A DNA stretch of 64,000 nucleotides, from contig CBDCBO010000014.1 of the NCBI GenBank assembly GCA_965214335.1, positions 620,001-684,000 on the forward strand, read 5' to 3'. This DNA comes from Velthaea sp965214335 (GTDB lineage: Bacteria > Vulcanimicrobiota > Vulcanimicrobiia > Vulcanimicrobiales > Vulcanimicrobiaceae). Numbering within the stretch: position 1 is the stretch's first letter; the number at the start of each line of letters is the position of its first letter. Under the pieces are notes generated by a model. That model searched no databases. It was not told the origin of the DNA and was given only the letters and a program-made list of their open reading frames with translations. This document shows positions 40,991 through 50,389 of this stretch, piece by piece. The translations under genes and the position numbers were made by a program.

Positions 40991-41830
40991 GTGGGTAATT
41001 TTTTCCACCAGCTGTTCGTCCCGCTCGTCGCTGCCATGAGTTGGATCTTGACCGAGATTCACTCCGTCGTCCCGTCGTATGGCTGGAGCTTGATCCTGCT
41101 CGCGCTCGTGGTTCGGCTGGCGCTGTGGCCGCTGTCGCAGGCGCAGTTCAAATCGATGGCTGAGATGCAGAAGGTGCAGCCCTTACTCAAAGCGCTGCAG
41201 GCGAAATTCAAAGGCGATCCGCAAAAGCTCAACGCTGAAACAATGGCGCTCTATAAAGAGCACAAAGTGAATCCGCTCGCGGGCTGCTTTCCCGTCGTTC
41301 TCCAACTCCCGATCCTCATCGCCTTGTATTGGTCGATCCAAGAGCGTTTGGGTGATTTCGCCAACGAACACTTTGCCTGGATCGGGTCGGCGATTTCGCT
41401 TAAATATCCAGCCGTGCTCGGCACCAGCCTCGCGACCACCGACATGATCTTGCTCGCGCTCTACGTGATTTCGATGTATCTGAGCGTTCGTTACGGCAGC
41501 CCGCCGTCGAGCGACCCGCAGCAAGCGCAGACGCAGAAGATCATGGCCTTCGTCTCACCGGCAATGATCGCGTATATCGGCCTGCGTTACCACTGGGCCT
41601 CGGCACTGATCTTGTACTGGCTATCGATCAACATTTTTACGATGGGGCAGCAATTATTCTTATATCGCCGGTATGGGCTGATCGGCCCGAAATCGGCGGC
41701 GGCGTTGGCTGCGGCGAGTGCCGCGGTGGCCGTTCCGGCCGGTAAACCGGTCAAGAACATCACGACCAAGAGCGGAGCCAACGCGCAATCTGCGAATGGC
41801 CGCGCGAAGAAGCGCAGTCTCAAGCGCTGA
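40991..41830 (+). CDS. yidC: Membrane protein insertase YidC (short form)
   Basis: A 279-residue Oxa1/YidC insertase starting at GTG 40991. Helices include YGWSLILLALVVRLALWPL with the conserved hydrophilic-groove Arg, then a cytoplasmic hairpin (MAEMQKVQPLLKALQAKFKG), NPLAGCFPVVLQLPILIALY and SPAMIAYIGLRYHWASALIL. The large periplasmic domain of proteobacterial YidC is absent, so this is the compact form known from Gram-positive bacteria. The C-terminal tail is Lys/Arg-rich (GRAKKRSLKR), as expected for ribosome contact. Confidence 0.94.
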   Translation: MGNFFHQLFVPLVAAMSWILTEIHSVVPSYGWSLILLALVVRLALWPLSQAQFKSMAEMQKVQPLLKALQAKFKGDPQKLNAETMALYKEHKVNPLAGCFPVVLQLPILIALYWSIQERLGDFANEHFAWIGSAISLKYPAVLGTSLATTDMILLALYVISMYLSVRYGSPPSSDPQQAQTQKIMAFVSPAMIAYIGLRYHWASALILYWLSINIFTMGQQLFLYRRYGLIGPKSAAALAAASAAVAVPAGKPVKNITTKSGANAQSANGRAKKRSLKR

Positions 41831-41887
41831 GATGCGCGACGCTGCTCCGCTCGGCCAGCGCGTACGTCATCGAAGAGGATGCATGCA

Positions 41888-42505
41888 GTGAACGATGATT
41901 TTTCGGGCGACGCCGCGGCGCGGCGAGCTCACGGGCAACGGCGCCGCGGGGGGCGTCCGCCGGTAAACGTGCGGGGTCCGCGCGACGGCGATTTTGCCGG
42001 CCGGCGACCGCCGGTGCGGCGCGAGCCGGCCGCAGCGTCGGTTGAGCCGGAGGCCGCCAAGCCGGCGCGAGCCTTACTAGAAGAGATCCTCACGCGCATG
42101 GGCTTACGCGACGTTGAGATCGTGTTCATCGCGCGCTCCGAGGGCGAATATTTTGAGGTTCGCGGGCCGGATCTCGCCAATCTGATCGGGCGACACGGGA
42201 ACACGCTCGAAGCGGTCAATTTGATCTTCAACAACATCGTGAATGTCGGCGTTCGCAACAATCGGCGCTATTACACGATCGACGCCGAAGGCTACCGGGC
42301 CCGCCGGGCCGACGCGCTCAAGACCTTGGCACTGGCCACGCTCGAACGCGTCGTGCGCGAAAAACGCCCGGTTGAACTTGAGCCGATGTTGCCGTCGGAG
42401 CGCAAAATCGTTCATTTGGCGTTAGCCGACTCACCCTTCGTGCGGACCGAATCTGAAGGCGTCGAGCCCGAACGCCGGCTGGTCGTCTTTCCGAAAGCGG
42501 AGTGA
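41888..42505 (+). CDS. jag: KH-R3H RNA-binding protein Jag/KhpB
   Basis: About 205 residues. An Arg/Gly-rich disordered N-terminus is followed by a KH domain (GPDLANLIGRHGNTLEAVNL, the GxxG loop being GRHG) and an R3H domain (RRADALKTLALATLERVVRE, LPSERKIVHLALADSPFVRT). Jag/KhpB binds RNA and in Bacillota influences cell elongation. GTG 41888 has AGAGG at good spacing; ATG 41879 would add three residues but lies too close to it. The stop overlaps mnmE by four bases. Confidence 0.92.
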   Translation: MNDDFSGDAAARRAHGQRRRGGRPPVNVRGPRDGDFAGRRPPVRREPAAASVEPEAAKPARALLEEILTRMGLRDVEIVFIARSEGEYFEVRGPDLANLIGRHGNTLEAVNLIFNNIVNVGVRNNRRYYTIDAEGYRARRADALKTLALATLERVVREKRPVELEPMLPSERKIVHLALADSPFVRTESEGVEPERRLVVFPKAE

Positions 42506-43875
42506 CGCCGGCGGCGATAGCGGTAGCCGGTGACACGATTGCGGCCATTGCGACGCCGCCCGGTCGGGGGGCGATCGCCATCGTGCGCTGCAGCGGGCCC
42601 GCCGCCCGGCGTATCGCCGCGACGGTCTTCCGGTCGAAGGCCGCGTTGCTGCATCGGGTTGCGACATACGGCACGGTTGTCGATGCGGCCGGCCGGACCC
42701 TCGATCGCGGCTTGGCGATCGCGATGGATGGCCCGCGAACGGTCACCGGCGAAGATCTCGTCGAGATTCAGATCCACGGCTCGCCGATCACGGCGCGCGA
42801 AACGTTAGCGGCGCTCATCGCCGCCGGAGCGCGTTTGGCAGAGCCGGGCGAGTTTACGCGACGCGGATACCTCAATGGCAAGCTTGATCTGTCGGCCGCC
42901 GAGGCGGTCGCCGATCTGATCAATGCCGAATCCCGGGCCGCCGCAGCCGCCGCCGCGGCGAACCTCGACGGCGGGTTGCGGCGCATCATTGAAGCGATTC
43001 GCGGCGACCTGCGCGCTCTGCTCGAGGAACTCGCCGCAGCGATCGACTTTCCCGACGAAGTTGCGCCGCTGCAAGCCGGCTCGGTCCGGCCGCGGCTCGC
43101 GCAGCTTGAAGCCCGACTTGCCGAGTTGGCGCGTGACGGCGAGCGCGGGCGCGTAATCCGCGAGGGGGTTGCGCTGGCAATCGTGGGCCCGCCGAACGCC
43201 GGCAAGTCGTCGTTGCTGAACGCGCTCGTGGGTGAAGATCGCGCCATTGTGTCGCCGATCGCCGGAACGACGCGCGATACGATCGAGGAGAGCTTTGCGA
43301 TCGACGGCGTGCTTATTCGTGCGATCGATACGGCCGGTTTGCGCGGCACGGCGGATCCGCTCGAGCGAATCGGCATCGGCCGCACACGTCAGGCACTCGA
43401 ACGGGCAACACTCGTCCTGGTTGTTATCGACGCAGCCCGGCCGCTCGATCCGGACGCGCACGATGTTCTGCAGCTAACGCGCGATCGGCGCCGGATCGTG
43501 TTCTTCAACAAGCAAGACCTCGGCCTGACCGGCTACCACGAGCGCGGCAAGGCCGAAGCGGACGCACTCGTCGGTTCGGCCTTCGACCCGGCCGCCCTCG
43601 AAGCGATTCGCGCAGAAATCGCACGGCTCGGGTGGCAGAGCGAAACGTTTGACGCCGCTCGGCCATACTTAGCCGGTGCCCGGCACGTTGAAGCGATCGC
43701 GCGCGCCCGGGCAGCGTTACGCATCGCCCGAACGACGCTCGACGACGGGTTGCCGGTCGATCTCATCAGCGGCGAATTCGTCACGGCTTCAGCAGCGCTC
43801 GGTCTCATCACCGGCGCGGCCGCGACCGAAGAACTGTTGGACGGCATCTTCGCCCGCTTCTGTATCGGGAAATAA
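42502..43875 (+). CDS. mnmE: tRNA modification GTPase MnmE
   Basis: MnmE works with MnmG to modify U34 of certain tRNAs. The protein has 457 residues from GTG 42502. The N-terminal formyl-THF-binding domain starts DTIAAIATPPGRGAIAIVRC. A helical domain carries the inserted G domain: GPPNAGKSSLLNALVGEDRA (G1), IAGTTRDTIEE (G2), DTAGLRG (G3) and FFNKQDLG (G4). The C-terminus ends in the family motif FCIGK. It overlaps jag, and mnmG follows after 122 bp. Confidence 0.96.
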   Translation: MTPAAIAVAGDTIAAIATPPGRGAIAIVRCSGPAARRIAATVFRSKAALLHRVATYGTVVDAAGRTLDRGLAIAMDGPRTVTGEDLVEIQIHGSPITARETLAALIAAGARLAEPGEFTRRGYLNGKLDLSAAEAVADLINAESRAAAAAAAANLDGGLRRIIEAIRGDLRALLEELAAAIDFPDEVAPLQAGSVRPRLAQLEARLAELARDGERGRVIREGVALAIVGPPNAGKSSLLNALVGEDRAIVSPIAGTTRDTIEESFAIDGVLIRAIDTAGLRGTADPLERIGIGRTRQALERATLVLVVIDAARPLDPDAHDVLQLTRDRRRIVFFNKQDLGLTGYHERGKAEADALVGSAFDPAALEAIRAEIARLGWQSETFDAARPYLAGARHVEAIARARAALRIARTTLDDGLPVDLISGEFVTASAALGLITGAAATEELLDGIFARFCIGK

Positions 43876-43997
43876 CGCAGCGCGGGACACGGGTTCGCCG
43901 CCCATCCTGCGGGCGGCGTTTCAACGCGGTCGGTGCCGAAGGCCGGATTTCGAGCGCCGCCATGGGCAACATTCCCACGTGCCGAAGTTCGCAGGCA

Positions 43998-45863
43998 ATG
44001 GATTGGAATGCGAGCGCGGCCGACGCCGAAGTCATCGTCGTCGGCGGCGGACATGCCGGCGTCGAGGCGGCGCTGGCAGCGGCACAACTCGGGGCAGCGA
44101 CGCTGCTGGTAACCGGTGATCCGGCGCGGGTGGCCACGCTGGCCTGTAATCCATCCATCGGCGGAAGCGCAAAAGGCCAAATGGTGCGTGAAATCGATGC
44201 GCTCGGCGGTGCAATGGGCCGGCTCATCGACGCAACGTCGCTGCACGCACGCTTTCTCAACGAATCCAAGGGACCTTCGGTGCGCGCGCTGCGGGCGCTG
44301 GCGGATAAACCGGCATACGCTCGTGCGGCGCAGGCCCGCTTAGCGCAGCAGGCGGGTTTGCGTGTCGTCCCCGCGCTCGTCGACGACCTCATCGTTAAGC
44401 AGGGAGCCGTTCGGGGCGTCATTACGGCCGGTGGAACGGAGCTGCGGGCGCCCACCGTCGTGCTGGCGACCGGCACGTTCTTAGGCGGAAAAACATTCGA
44501 GGGCGAAAAGGTGCGGTCCGAGGGCCGCTACGGTGAAGCGCCCGCCATCGGCTTATCGCGAGCTCTGGCGCGGCTCGGCTTTCCGCTGGGCCGACTCAAG
44601 ACCGGCACGCCACCCCGCATCGACCGCGATTCGATCGACCGCACGGCGCTCGAGGAGCAACGTCCGAGCGCCGAACCGCTGATGTTCTCGTACGCAAGCC
44701 CCAGTCGGTTCGCCGGACCGCAGCTTTCGTGCTGGGTCGCGCTGACCAATGCCCGGACGCACGAGCTGGTGCGCGAAAATCTCGGCCGCTCGCCGCTGTA
44801 CGGTCTCGATCTCATCCGCGGTATCGGGCCGCGCTATTGTCCGTCGATCGAAGACAAAGTCATAAAATTCGCGCACAACCCGCACCATCAAATCTTCATT
44901 GAACCCGAAGGTTGGGATGAGCCGACGCTGTACGTCGGTGGATTCTCGACGTCGCTCCCGGCCGAGATTCAGCTGGCTATGCTCCGTACGCTGCCCGGTT
45001 GCGCCGACGTGGTCATGCGCCGGGCGGGCTACGCGGTCGAGTATGACTTTGTGAGCCCGACGGAACTCGATTCCAGCTTAGAAACACGGCGGGTCGCCGG
45101 CCTTTTCCACTGTGGTCAGCTCAACGGAACTTCGGGGTACGAAGAAGCGGCCGCGCAAGGCTTGATCGCCGGGATTAATGCCGCCCGCCGGGCCTTGGGC
45201 CGGACCGCGCTACGGCTGGGCCGAGAGACGTCATTTATCGGCACGATGATCGATGATCTGGTGACCAAGGGCGTCGACGAACCCTACCGGATGTTGACCT
45301 CGCGGGCCGAGCATCGGGTGCTTCTGCGTCACGATAATGCCGATTTGCGATTAACGCCGATCGGCCGCGATATCGGATTGGTCGATGACGACGAGTTTTC
45401 AGCGTTTTGCCGGCGGCGTGATGCGCTCGATGATGCGCGAAACGCGGCCGAACAGACGCGGCTTGGTGCCGTGACCATAAACGGTTCGACGCTCGGCGCC
45501 GGTGCGACGCTCGCCGACGCGTTGCGCCGGCCGGAATTACGCTATTGCGATGTGGCCGACCGGTTTCCCGAGCCGCTCGCCGCGGACATCGGCGAACGGA
45601 CGCATATCGAGATTTCGATGGAAGGGTATGTTCGGCGAGCGGAGCTTGCGGTGCAAAAGGCAGCCCATGATGAGGCCGTGCTGGTCCCGGCAGACTTCGC
45701 CTATGCCGATCTCGGGCAGTTATCGCGTGAGGCGCGCGAAAAATTCGAGCGGGTTCGGCCGGCGACGCTTGGTGCGGCAGCGCGCATCCCGGGTGTTACT
45801 CCCGCCGATCTGGCAATTCTCCGGGTGCTTCTCCATCGCGACCGGCGCCTCGCCGCCACGTGA
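43998..45863 (+). CDS. mnmG: tRNA modification FAD enzyme MnmG (GidA)
   Basis: The FAD-dependent partner of MnmE, 621 residues from ATG 43998. The dinucleotide motif is VIVVGGGHAGVEAALAAAQL. Family motifs include CNPSIGGSAKGQMVREIDAL, VLATGTFLGGKTFEGE, RLKTGTPPRIDRDSID and GLFHCGQLNGTSGYEEAAAQ, then TSRAEHRVLLRHDNADLRLT and the C-terminal SREAREKFERVRPATLGAAA. A start at 43962 is open but adds residues unlike the family. It overlaps rsmG by four bases. Confidence 0.96.
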   Translation: MDWNASAADAEVIVVGGGHAGVEAALAAAQLGAATLLVTGDPARVATLACNPSIGGSAKGQMVREIDALGGAMGRLIDATSLHARFLNESKGPSVRALRALADKPAYARAAQARLAQQAGLRVVPALVDDLIVKQGAVRGVITAGGTELRAPTVVLATGTFLGGKTFEGEKVRSEGRYGEAPAIGLSRALARLGFPLGRLKTGTPPRIDRDSIDRTALEEQRPSAEPLMFSYASPSRFAGPQLSCWVALTNARTHELVRENLGRSPLYGLDLIRGIGPRYCPSIEDKVIKFAHNPHHQIFIEPEGWDEPTLYVGGFSTSLPAEIQLAMLRTLPGCADVVMRRAGYAVEYDFVSPTELDSSLETRRVAGLFHCGQLNGTSGYEEAAAQGLIAGINAARRALGRTALRLGRETSFIGTMIDDLVTKGVDEPYRMLTSRAEHRVLLRHDNADLRLTPIGRDIGLVDDDEFSAFCRRRDALDDARNAAEQTRLGAVTINGSTLGAGATLADALRRPELRYCDVADRFPEPLAADIGERTHIEISMEGYVRRAELAVQKAAHDEAVLVPADFAYADLGQLSREAREKFERVRPATLGAAARIPGVTPADLAILRVLLHRDRRLAAT

Positions 45864-46600
45864 GCGCCGGCGACGCCATCGCGTCCGTTTTGCTTGCGCA
45901 CGGCGTCGCACGCGACGTGAGTGCGCGGCTCGCGACATATGGCGAGCTCGTCCTGGATGCGAACCGCACGACGAACCTCACCGGAGCACGCGATCCGCTC
46001 GCCATCACCGAGCATCTTCTCGACGCCCTGACGTTGGCGGCTGACATTGACGGGCCGCTCATCGATCTCGGCTCCGGCGCGGGCTTTCCCGGCATTCCGC
46101 TCGCGATCGCCACGGGCTGTGCGATTGTCTTGGTCGATGCGGTGAAAAAGAAAGCCGCGTTTCTCGCGCAAGCCTTAGCGACGTTGGGCATTGCGGGCGA
46201 AGCCATCGACGCCCGGGCAGAGGTGCTCGCGCTGGACCCCGCGTTTCGTGAACGCTTTCGCTGCGCAACGGCACGTGCGGTGGCGTCAGCTCCGACGGTC
46301 GCGGAATTGTGCGTTCCCTTCCTCGCCGTGGGCGGCCGGGCATTGCTGCAGCGCGGCGCGCTCGACGAACGCGAACGGCGCGCGATCATCGACGCTGCGC
46401 CGATGTTGGGCGCGCAATGTGTCGAAGAGCGCCTGGTCGGCGGCGAGCGCCGGATTTTAGTATTAGTCAAAGTCACGCCGACGCCGCAGCGCTTTCCCCG
46501 TCGCGCCGGAATTCCCGAAAAGCGACCGCTGTGCTTTTCTTTTACGAACGCGAGGCTGACCTCTGCAGTGCAACGATCGCCGGCTTCCCGGATGCGCTGA
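45860..46600 (+). CDS. rsmG: 16S rRNA m7G527 methyltransferase RsmG
   Basis: RsmG methylates G527 of 16S rRNA. The SAM-binding region is PLIDLGSGAGFPGIPLAIAT, followed by LVDAVKKKAAFLAQALATLG and the conserved CATARAVASAPTVAEL. The normal C-terminus PRRAGIPEKRPL is reached near 46530, but the frame continues for about 25 unrelated residues (CFSFTNARLTSAVQRSPASR). This may mean the original stop was lost where the following gene-poor stretch begins. GTG 45860 overlaps the mnmG stop. Confidence 0.93.
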   Translation: MSAGDAIASVLLAHGVARDVSARLATYGELVLDANRTTNLTGARDPLAITEHLLDALTLAADIDGPLIDLGSGAGFPGIPLAIATGCAIVLVDAVKKKAAFLAQALATLGIAGEAIDARAEVLALDPAFRERFRCATARAVASAPTVAELCVPFLAVGGRALLQRGALDERERRAIIDAAPMLGAQCVEERLVGGERRILVLVKVTPTPQRFPRRAGIPEKRPLCFSFTNARLTSAVQRSPASRMR

Positions 46601-47653
46601 CGCGGATGAATTGTCTCGGCAATAGTATTTCAATTGGTGGTAGCTTACGATAACGATCTCCATGCGCGAGTGCGATGGCTGTAAAGCCGACAAGCGAAGG
46701 CGCTAGCGGATTCGTTAATAGCCGCGAACGGACCGCTGTTGAGGAGTGCGAATACCGAACGAGCAAATTGGGCCGTCTTGCAGAAGTTGCAATTTCTTGA
46801 GTTGCTGCAGTTGGGCCAGAATGGCGAATGTCGCGGCTCAAGAACGAACTCAAAGCCCGGTAACTGGAATAACAAAGGGCCGCATTTTCGTAGCTGTCCG
46901 AGCAACAAAACACGGAACGACTTCCTTCCACACGGCGGCGATGAGGTGGAAGTGGAACGCCGCCACGTATGCTGCGATGCGATCCTTCATGCTGTGGCCC
47001 GTGCTCGTGGCGCAGTCGAGGATGGTGCCCCCGAGTTTGTTCAGAAAACGGCGACAAGTATTGTCGCGGCGTTCGTCGACGACCCTGAGGGCTATAGTTG
47101 AGAAGCGAAAACAGTTCTAAGAAACGTAGAGTGAGCCGGTCTTTCGTCTACGATTAAACGTCCTAACTGGGGTCGGTTTTTATGCTTTCGTCCGCAATGA
47201 TGGCGCCACGCTGCATTGCGCTGCCGCTACGCTTGTCATCCGAATAAGGGGTGCAGCATACTCCCACGCGCGTTCCGTCGTAGATCCGATTTGTTTCCCA
47301 AGAATCTAAACACCATCGGTCGAGAATGGCTGATCAAAAAGACCGTCCGGGTTCACGTCTAGTTGAATGAGTCGGACGTACACTGCACGCGCGAATCGAA
47401 GAGCTTACCTTACGGGTCGGGTGCCGGACCTGCTGCGACGCATATTCGCTGGGGTGTTGACAATGCAGTCGCGATCGATACGTAGTGCAGCACGAGTATC
47501 CAATCGACATTAGCAATCCGAGAATGCTCGGCTTGGAGCCAAGCCGATTTTGGGTCTTGGCGCATCCTGATGAATGATGGGGCACGGATTGCCGTCGAGG
47601 CCAGGCGCTTCTGCTGTACCGCTTTAAGCCGCGCTGCTTCATCGCGAACTTCT
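46601..47653. other. Gene-poor stretch after rsmG
   Basis: About 1.05 kb with no gene I can support. Short open frames on both strands overlap each other, lack family motifs and start without ribosome sites. The base composition is less GC-rich in places (for example 46741-46920) than in neighbouring genes. It may be the remnant of decayed genes or an old insertion between rsmG and parA. Confidence 0.5.
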
Positions 47654-47682
47654 TTGCAGAGCTTCGTGCGGTCCCCTATAAT
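47654..47682 (+). promoter_or_regulatory. Promoter of the S9 peptidase, leaderless type
   Basis: TTGCAG (47654-47659) and a perfect TATAAT (47677-47682) are separated by exactly 17 bp. The ATG of the peptidase is at 47690, seven bases after the -10 hexamer, which is where transcription should begin. The transcript would have essentially no 5' leader, and no Shine-Dalgarno sequence is present. Confidence 0.75.
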
Positions 47683-47689
47683 AGCGCCG

Positions 47690-49843
47690 ATGACGAACAT
47701 TTTTTGGATGCGCGCCACTTCTGTATTGGCTGCGATGGCCGTGTCCGGCGCGAGCCCACCACCGCCTGCTAAGGTCGTTCCGTTCAGCCAAACATTCTAT
47801 GGCACGGTTCGGAGCGATCCGTATCATTGGATGGAAGGCGGTGGCGCCGACCTCGCCGATTACCTCGACCGGCAAAGCTTTTACACGCGGTCAGTTCTTG
47901 CGGCTAATCCGGGACGTCCGCGGGTGCTGCGAGCGATACGCGAAGTGGACGCTCTTGCGGCGAGCGCGACTACGACGTCCGGCGCGGTTCGCGCCGGCTC
48001 GCGCGTTCTCTATCTACAAACCTTGCCCGGCGGTAACGATCCGTCGTTGCTCGCACGAGACGACGGCTCGATGAGAGCCAAGGTCATCGTCAACGCAGCG
48101 TCGCTTCCCAAGGCGCGCGTGATCGGCTGGTTCGAACCGTCGCCGCGCGGCACAAAGATTGCTTACGGCCTGAGTGCCTCGAGCGAGGCGGTGGTGATTC
48201 ACGTGTGCGATGCGAAAGGGGCGCACGATACGGTCCAGGCGATCGATGCATCCGTTATTCCGGACGTCACGTGGCGCGACGAGCACGCTTTTTACTACTC
48301 GACCGTGCGTGAGGGCGTGACGAACCGAACTGAAACGAGCTATCTTCACACCGTCGGGTCCAAGCTCGGAACCGATGCGCCGATCGCCGGCTTTGGCGCA
48401 GACGGACCGATGGGCTCGCGTACCGTTCGCAGTCTCTTTGTTACATATTCGGTGCTCGGCAGAGATGCCGTCCTCGCGATGCCGCAGCGCGAACCGACAC
48501 CGCACGTCTCCGCGTTCGTGGCGCCGTTCTCGCGGGCGACGCGCGCGAACGGTCCGTGGCGTCGCATCTTCGGCGAAGCCGATAAGGTTGTGCGGGTCGC
48601 AATCGGCGGCCGCTACCTGTACGGCCTGAGCGACAACGGTGACGCGCGCCGCTCGATCGACATACGCGACCGCCTAAGCGGAGCGCGTGTTCGAACGATT
48701 CCTCCCGAAGGCGAGGGCTTTCGAAACGACATCTTCGCGAATCGATCGGGCCTGTACGTTGCGAAGCGCATCGGGGCCGATATGCGGCTCGAACACTTTG
48801 ATCTCGAAGGGCGCCGGCTCGGCGAGGTCGCGCTTCCGCATGCAAATGTGATTCTGCCGATGCAAGGCGATCCCGCGACGAACCGATTGGAGATTGAAAC
48901 GGCGTCGTTTGACGATCCGGGACGCTGGTACGAGATCACCGGACCACGCGCGACCGTTCGAGAGGCTCTCATCAGCCCGCGGTTGCCCGCATCTTACGCG
49001 AGTATCCGCTACCAAGATTCTATGGCGACGAGTGCTGATGGAACGAAGGTACCGTACACGGTCATCTACAAAGCCGGCGTGCCGAAAGACGGGCGGCGAC
49101 CGGCGCTCGTGGTCGGTTATGGAGCGTACGGCTACGATATCGAACCGCCGGTGCCGCCGTTTTACACTTCAGCGATAGAACTCGGCATCGTGGTCGTGCT
49201 GGTGCACGCGCGCGGCGGTGGCGAGTTCGGCGAGCCATGGCATCTCGCCGGCAAAGGTCCGACAAAACAGCACAGCATCGACGACTTCGTCGCGGGCGCG
49301 CAAGCGGCGATCGACGACGGCTGGACGTCGCATGCGAAAATGGCCGGCATCGGCGCGAGTGCGGGCGGAATCGTGATCGGCGGTGCGATCACTCAACATC
49401 CCGAGCTGTTTGCCGTCGCAATCTCGCAAGTAGGCTTCAACGACATGGTCGATTTGGAAAACATGCCGAACGGTCCGGGAAACGTACCGGAGTTTGGAAC
49501 CGTGAAGACGCAGGACGGTTTTCGCGATCTGCTCGCGATGAGCGCGTACGACCATATCAAGCCCGCCGCGTATCCGGCAACGATGCTTACTACCGGATTA
49601 GCGGACCGGCGTACCGCCCCGTGGCAGGTCGCAAAGATGGCGGCACGGCTGCAAGCGACGACCACGAGCGGCAGGCCAATTCTTTTGCGTACCGATTCGC
49701 AAGGACACGGCGTAATCCGCGACGTGTCGGCGCAGGATGAGGAATCTGCCGACTTGGACACGTTCATTTTGTGGCAGACGCGCGAGCCCGGCTTTTCCTC
49801 GACGAGCTCCCGAACTGGTCGCAGCTACGTGGAGAAACGTTGA
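47690..49843 (+). CDS. Prolyl oligopeptidase family (S9) serine peptidase, probably exported
   Basis: 717 residues. A short hydrophobic N-terminus (ATSVLAAMAVSGASPPPP) may be a signal. The S9 N-terminal part has FYGTVRSDPYHWMEGG and the beta-propeller region follows. The catalytic domain has GYGAYGYDIEPPVPPFYTSA, VVVLVHARGGGEFGEPWHLA, the nucleophile motif GIGASAGGIVIGGAITQHPE (G-x-S-x-G), LENMPNGPGNVPEFG and the His in DSQGHGV. It is nearest prolyl oligopeptidase/oligopeptidase B. The longer frame from 47570 is less likely because the promoter lies within it. It stands alone between gene-poor stretches. Confidence 0.92.
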   Translation: MTNIFWMRATSVLAAMAVSGASPPPPAKVVPFSQTFYGTVRSDPYHWMEGGGADLADYLDRQSFYTRSVLAANPGRPRVLRAIREVDALAASATTTSGAVRAGSRVLYLQTLPGGNDPSLLARDDGSMRAKVIVNAASLPKARVIGWFEPSPRGTKIAYGLSASSEAVVIHVCDAKGAHDTVQAIDASVIPDVTWRDEHAFYYSTVREGVTNRTETSYLHTVGSKLGTDAPIAGFGADGPMGSRTVRSLFVTYSVLGRDAVLAMPQREPTPHVSAFVAPFSRATRANGPWRRIFGEADKVVRVAIGGRYLYGLSDNGDARRSIDIRDRLSGARVRTIPPEGEGFRNDIFANRSGLYVAKRIGADMRLEHFDLEGRRLGEVALPHANVILPMQGDPATNRLEIETASFDDPGRWYEITGPRATVREALISPRLPASYASIRYQDSMATSADGTKVPYTVIYKAGVPKDGRRPALVVGYGAYGYDIEPPVPPFYTSAIELGIVVVLVHARGGGEFGEPWHLAGKGPTKQHSIDDFVAGAQAAIDDGWTSHAKMAGIGASAGGIVIGGAITQHPELFAVAISQVGFNDMVDLENMPNGPGNVPEFGTVKTQDGFRDLLAMSAYDHIKPAAYPATMLTTGLADRRTAPWQVAKMAARLQATTTSGRPILLRTDSQGHGVIRDVSAQDEESADLDTFILWQTREPGFSSTSSRTGRSYVEKR

Positions 49844-50255
49844 GGAGCGAGCTGCAGATTAGACGGTACATAGGTTTCAATCGAAAGTCGACGCGCTCAG
49901 ATAGTCGACGGAGGGCCTGAAGTGAGCTTCGAGCTTCAAGCTCGTCAACCGCAAATGGCCGACGTGTGGGACGGCAGCTTGTGCCTTGGCTTAAGCTCAG
50001 GCGGAAAGATAGATTAGGAACTCTGACGCGTGCCGCAAGGGATCCCTGAACTCCCGAAACGCGAAGCCCGCCTGGTACAGTTTCCGTGCCGCAGAATGTC
50101 GCCCATAATTGAAAGGCAAAATTTCCCTCGGCAAACTGCTCGTCGCGCATGCCGCTGGTCATGCGGTTAGTGGGACCAAAAGACTTCGGCTTGGGCAAAA
50201 TCCGTTGCCCGGCCGCTCAGTGCGGCTCGAAGCCTTTTAGCTGCCCAGTATGTCA
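49844..50255. other. Spacer before the parS sites
   Basis: About 410 bp with no supported gene. A minus-strand open frame reaches across 49764-50198 but overlaps the end of the peptidase gene and shows no family motif. No tRNA-like or terminator-like structure was recognised. Confidence 0.4.
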
Positions 50256-50271
50256 TGTTTCACGTGAAACG
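50256..50271. promoter_or_regulatory. parS site 1
   Basis: TGTTTCACGTGAAACG matches 15 of 16 positions of the parS consensus TGTTTCACGTGAAACA bound by chromosomal ParB. It lies about 1.8 kb from parA and 10 kb from dnaA. ParB would nucleate here to form the partition complex. Confidence 0.92.
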
Positions 50272-50284
50272 GCGCTTTGTTCGC

Positions 50285-50340
50285 GAAACGCGAAACGGCG
50301 CTTTCGTCATCAGAAACGCGAAACGGCGCTTTCGTCATCA
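50285..50340 (+). repeat. Two 28-bp direct repeats between the parS sites
   Basis: Two identical 28-bp units, 50285-50312 and 50313-50340, lie head to tail, with the first eight bases of a third copy at 50341. Each contains GAAACGGCGCTTTC, whose GAAACG resembles a parS half-site. The sequence just right of parS 1 (GTGAAACGGCGCTTTG) is a diverged copy of the same core, so the array may have grown from a parS half-site. Confidence 0.85.
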
Positions 50341-50373
50341 GAAACGCGCTGCTAGTTGAATCGAGGAGTAGTC

Positions 50374-50389
50374 TGTTTCACGTGAAACG
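50374..50389. promoter_or_regulatory. parS site 2
   Basis: TGTTTCACGTGAAACG is identical to parS site 1, 118 bp downstream of it. Two closely spaced sites next to parAB strongly support an active ParABS segregation system. Confidence 0.92.

Noticed and set aside
46645..46908. Possible degenerate ankyrin-type frame on the minus strand
   Set aside because: Only a loose resemblance over about 20 residues, with no repeating unit.
46939..47106. Minus-strand frame with RRFLNKLGGTILDCATSTG
   Set aside because: It has a protein-like look, but no start codon with a ribosome site, no recognised family and a stop soon after; it might be a remnant but cannot be supported.
50281..50348. CRISPR-like short repeats near the parS sites
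   Set aside because: The 28-bp units are directly adjacent with no spacers, there are only two full copies and no cas genes nearby.
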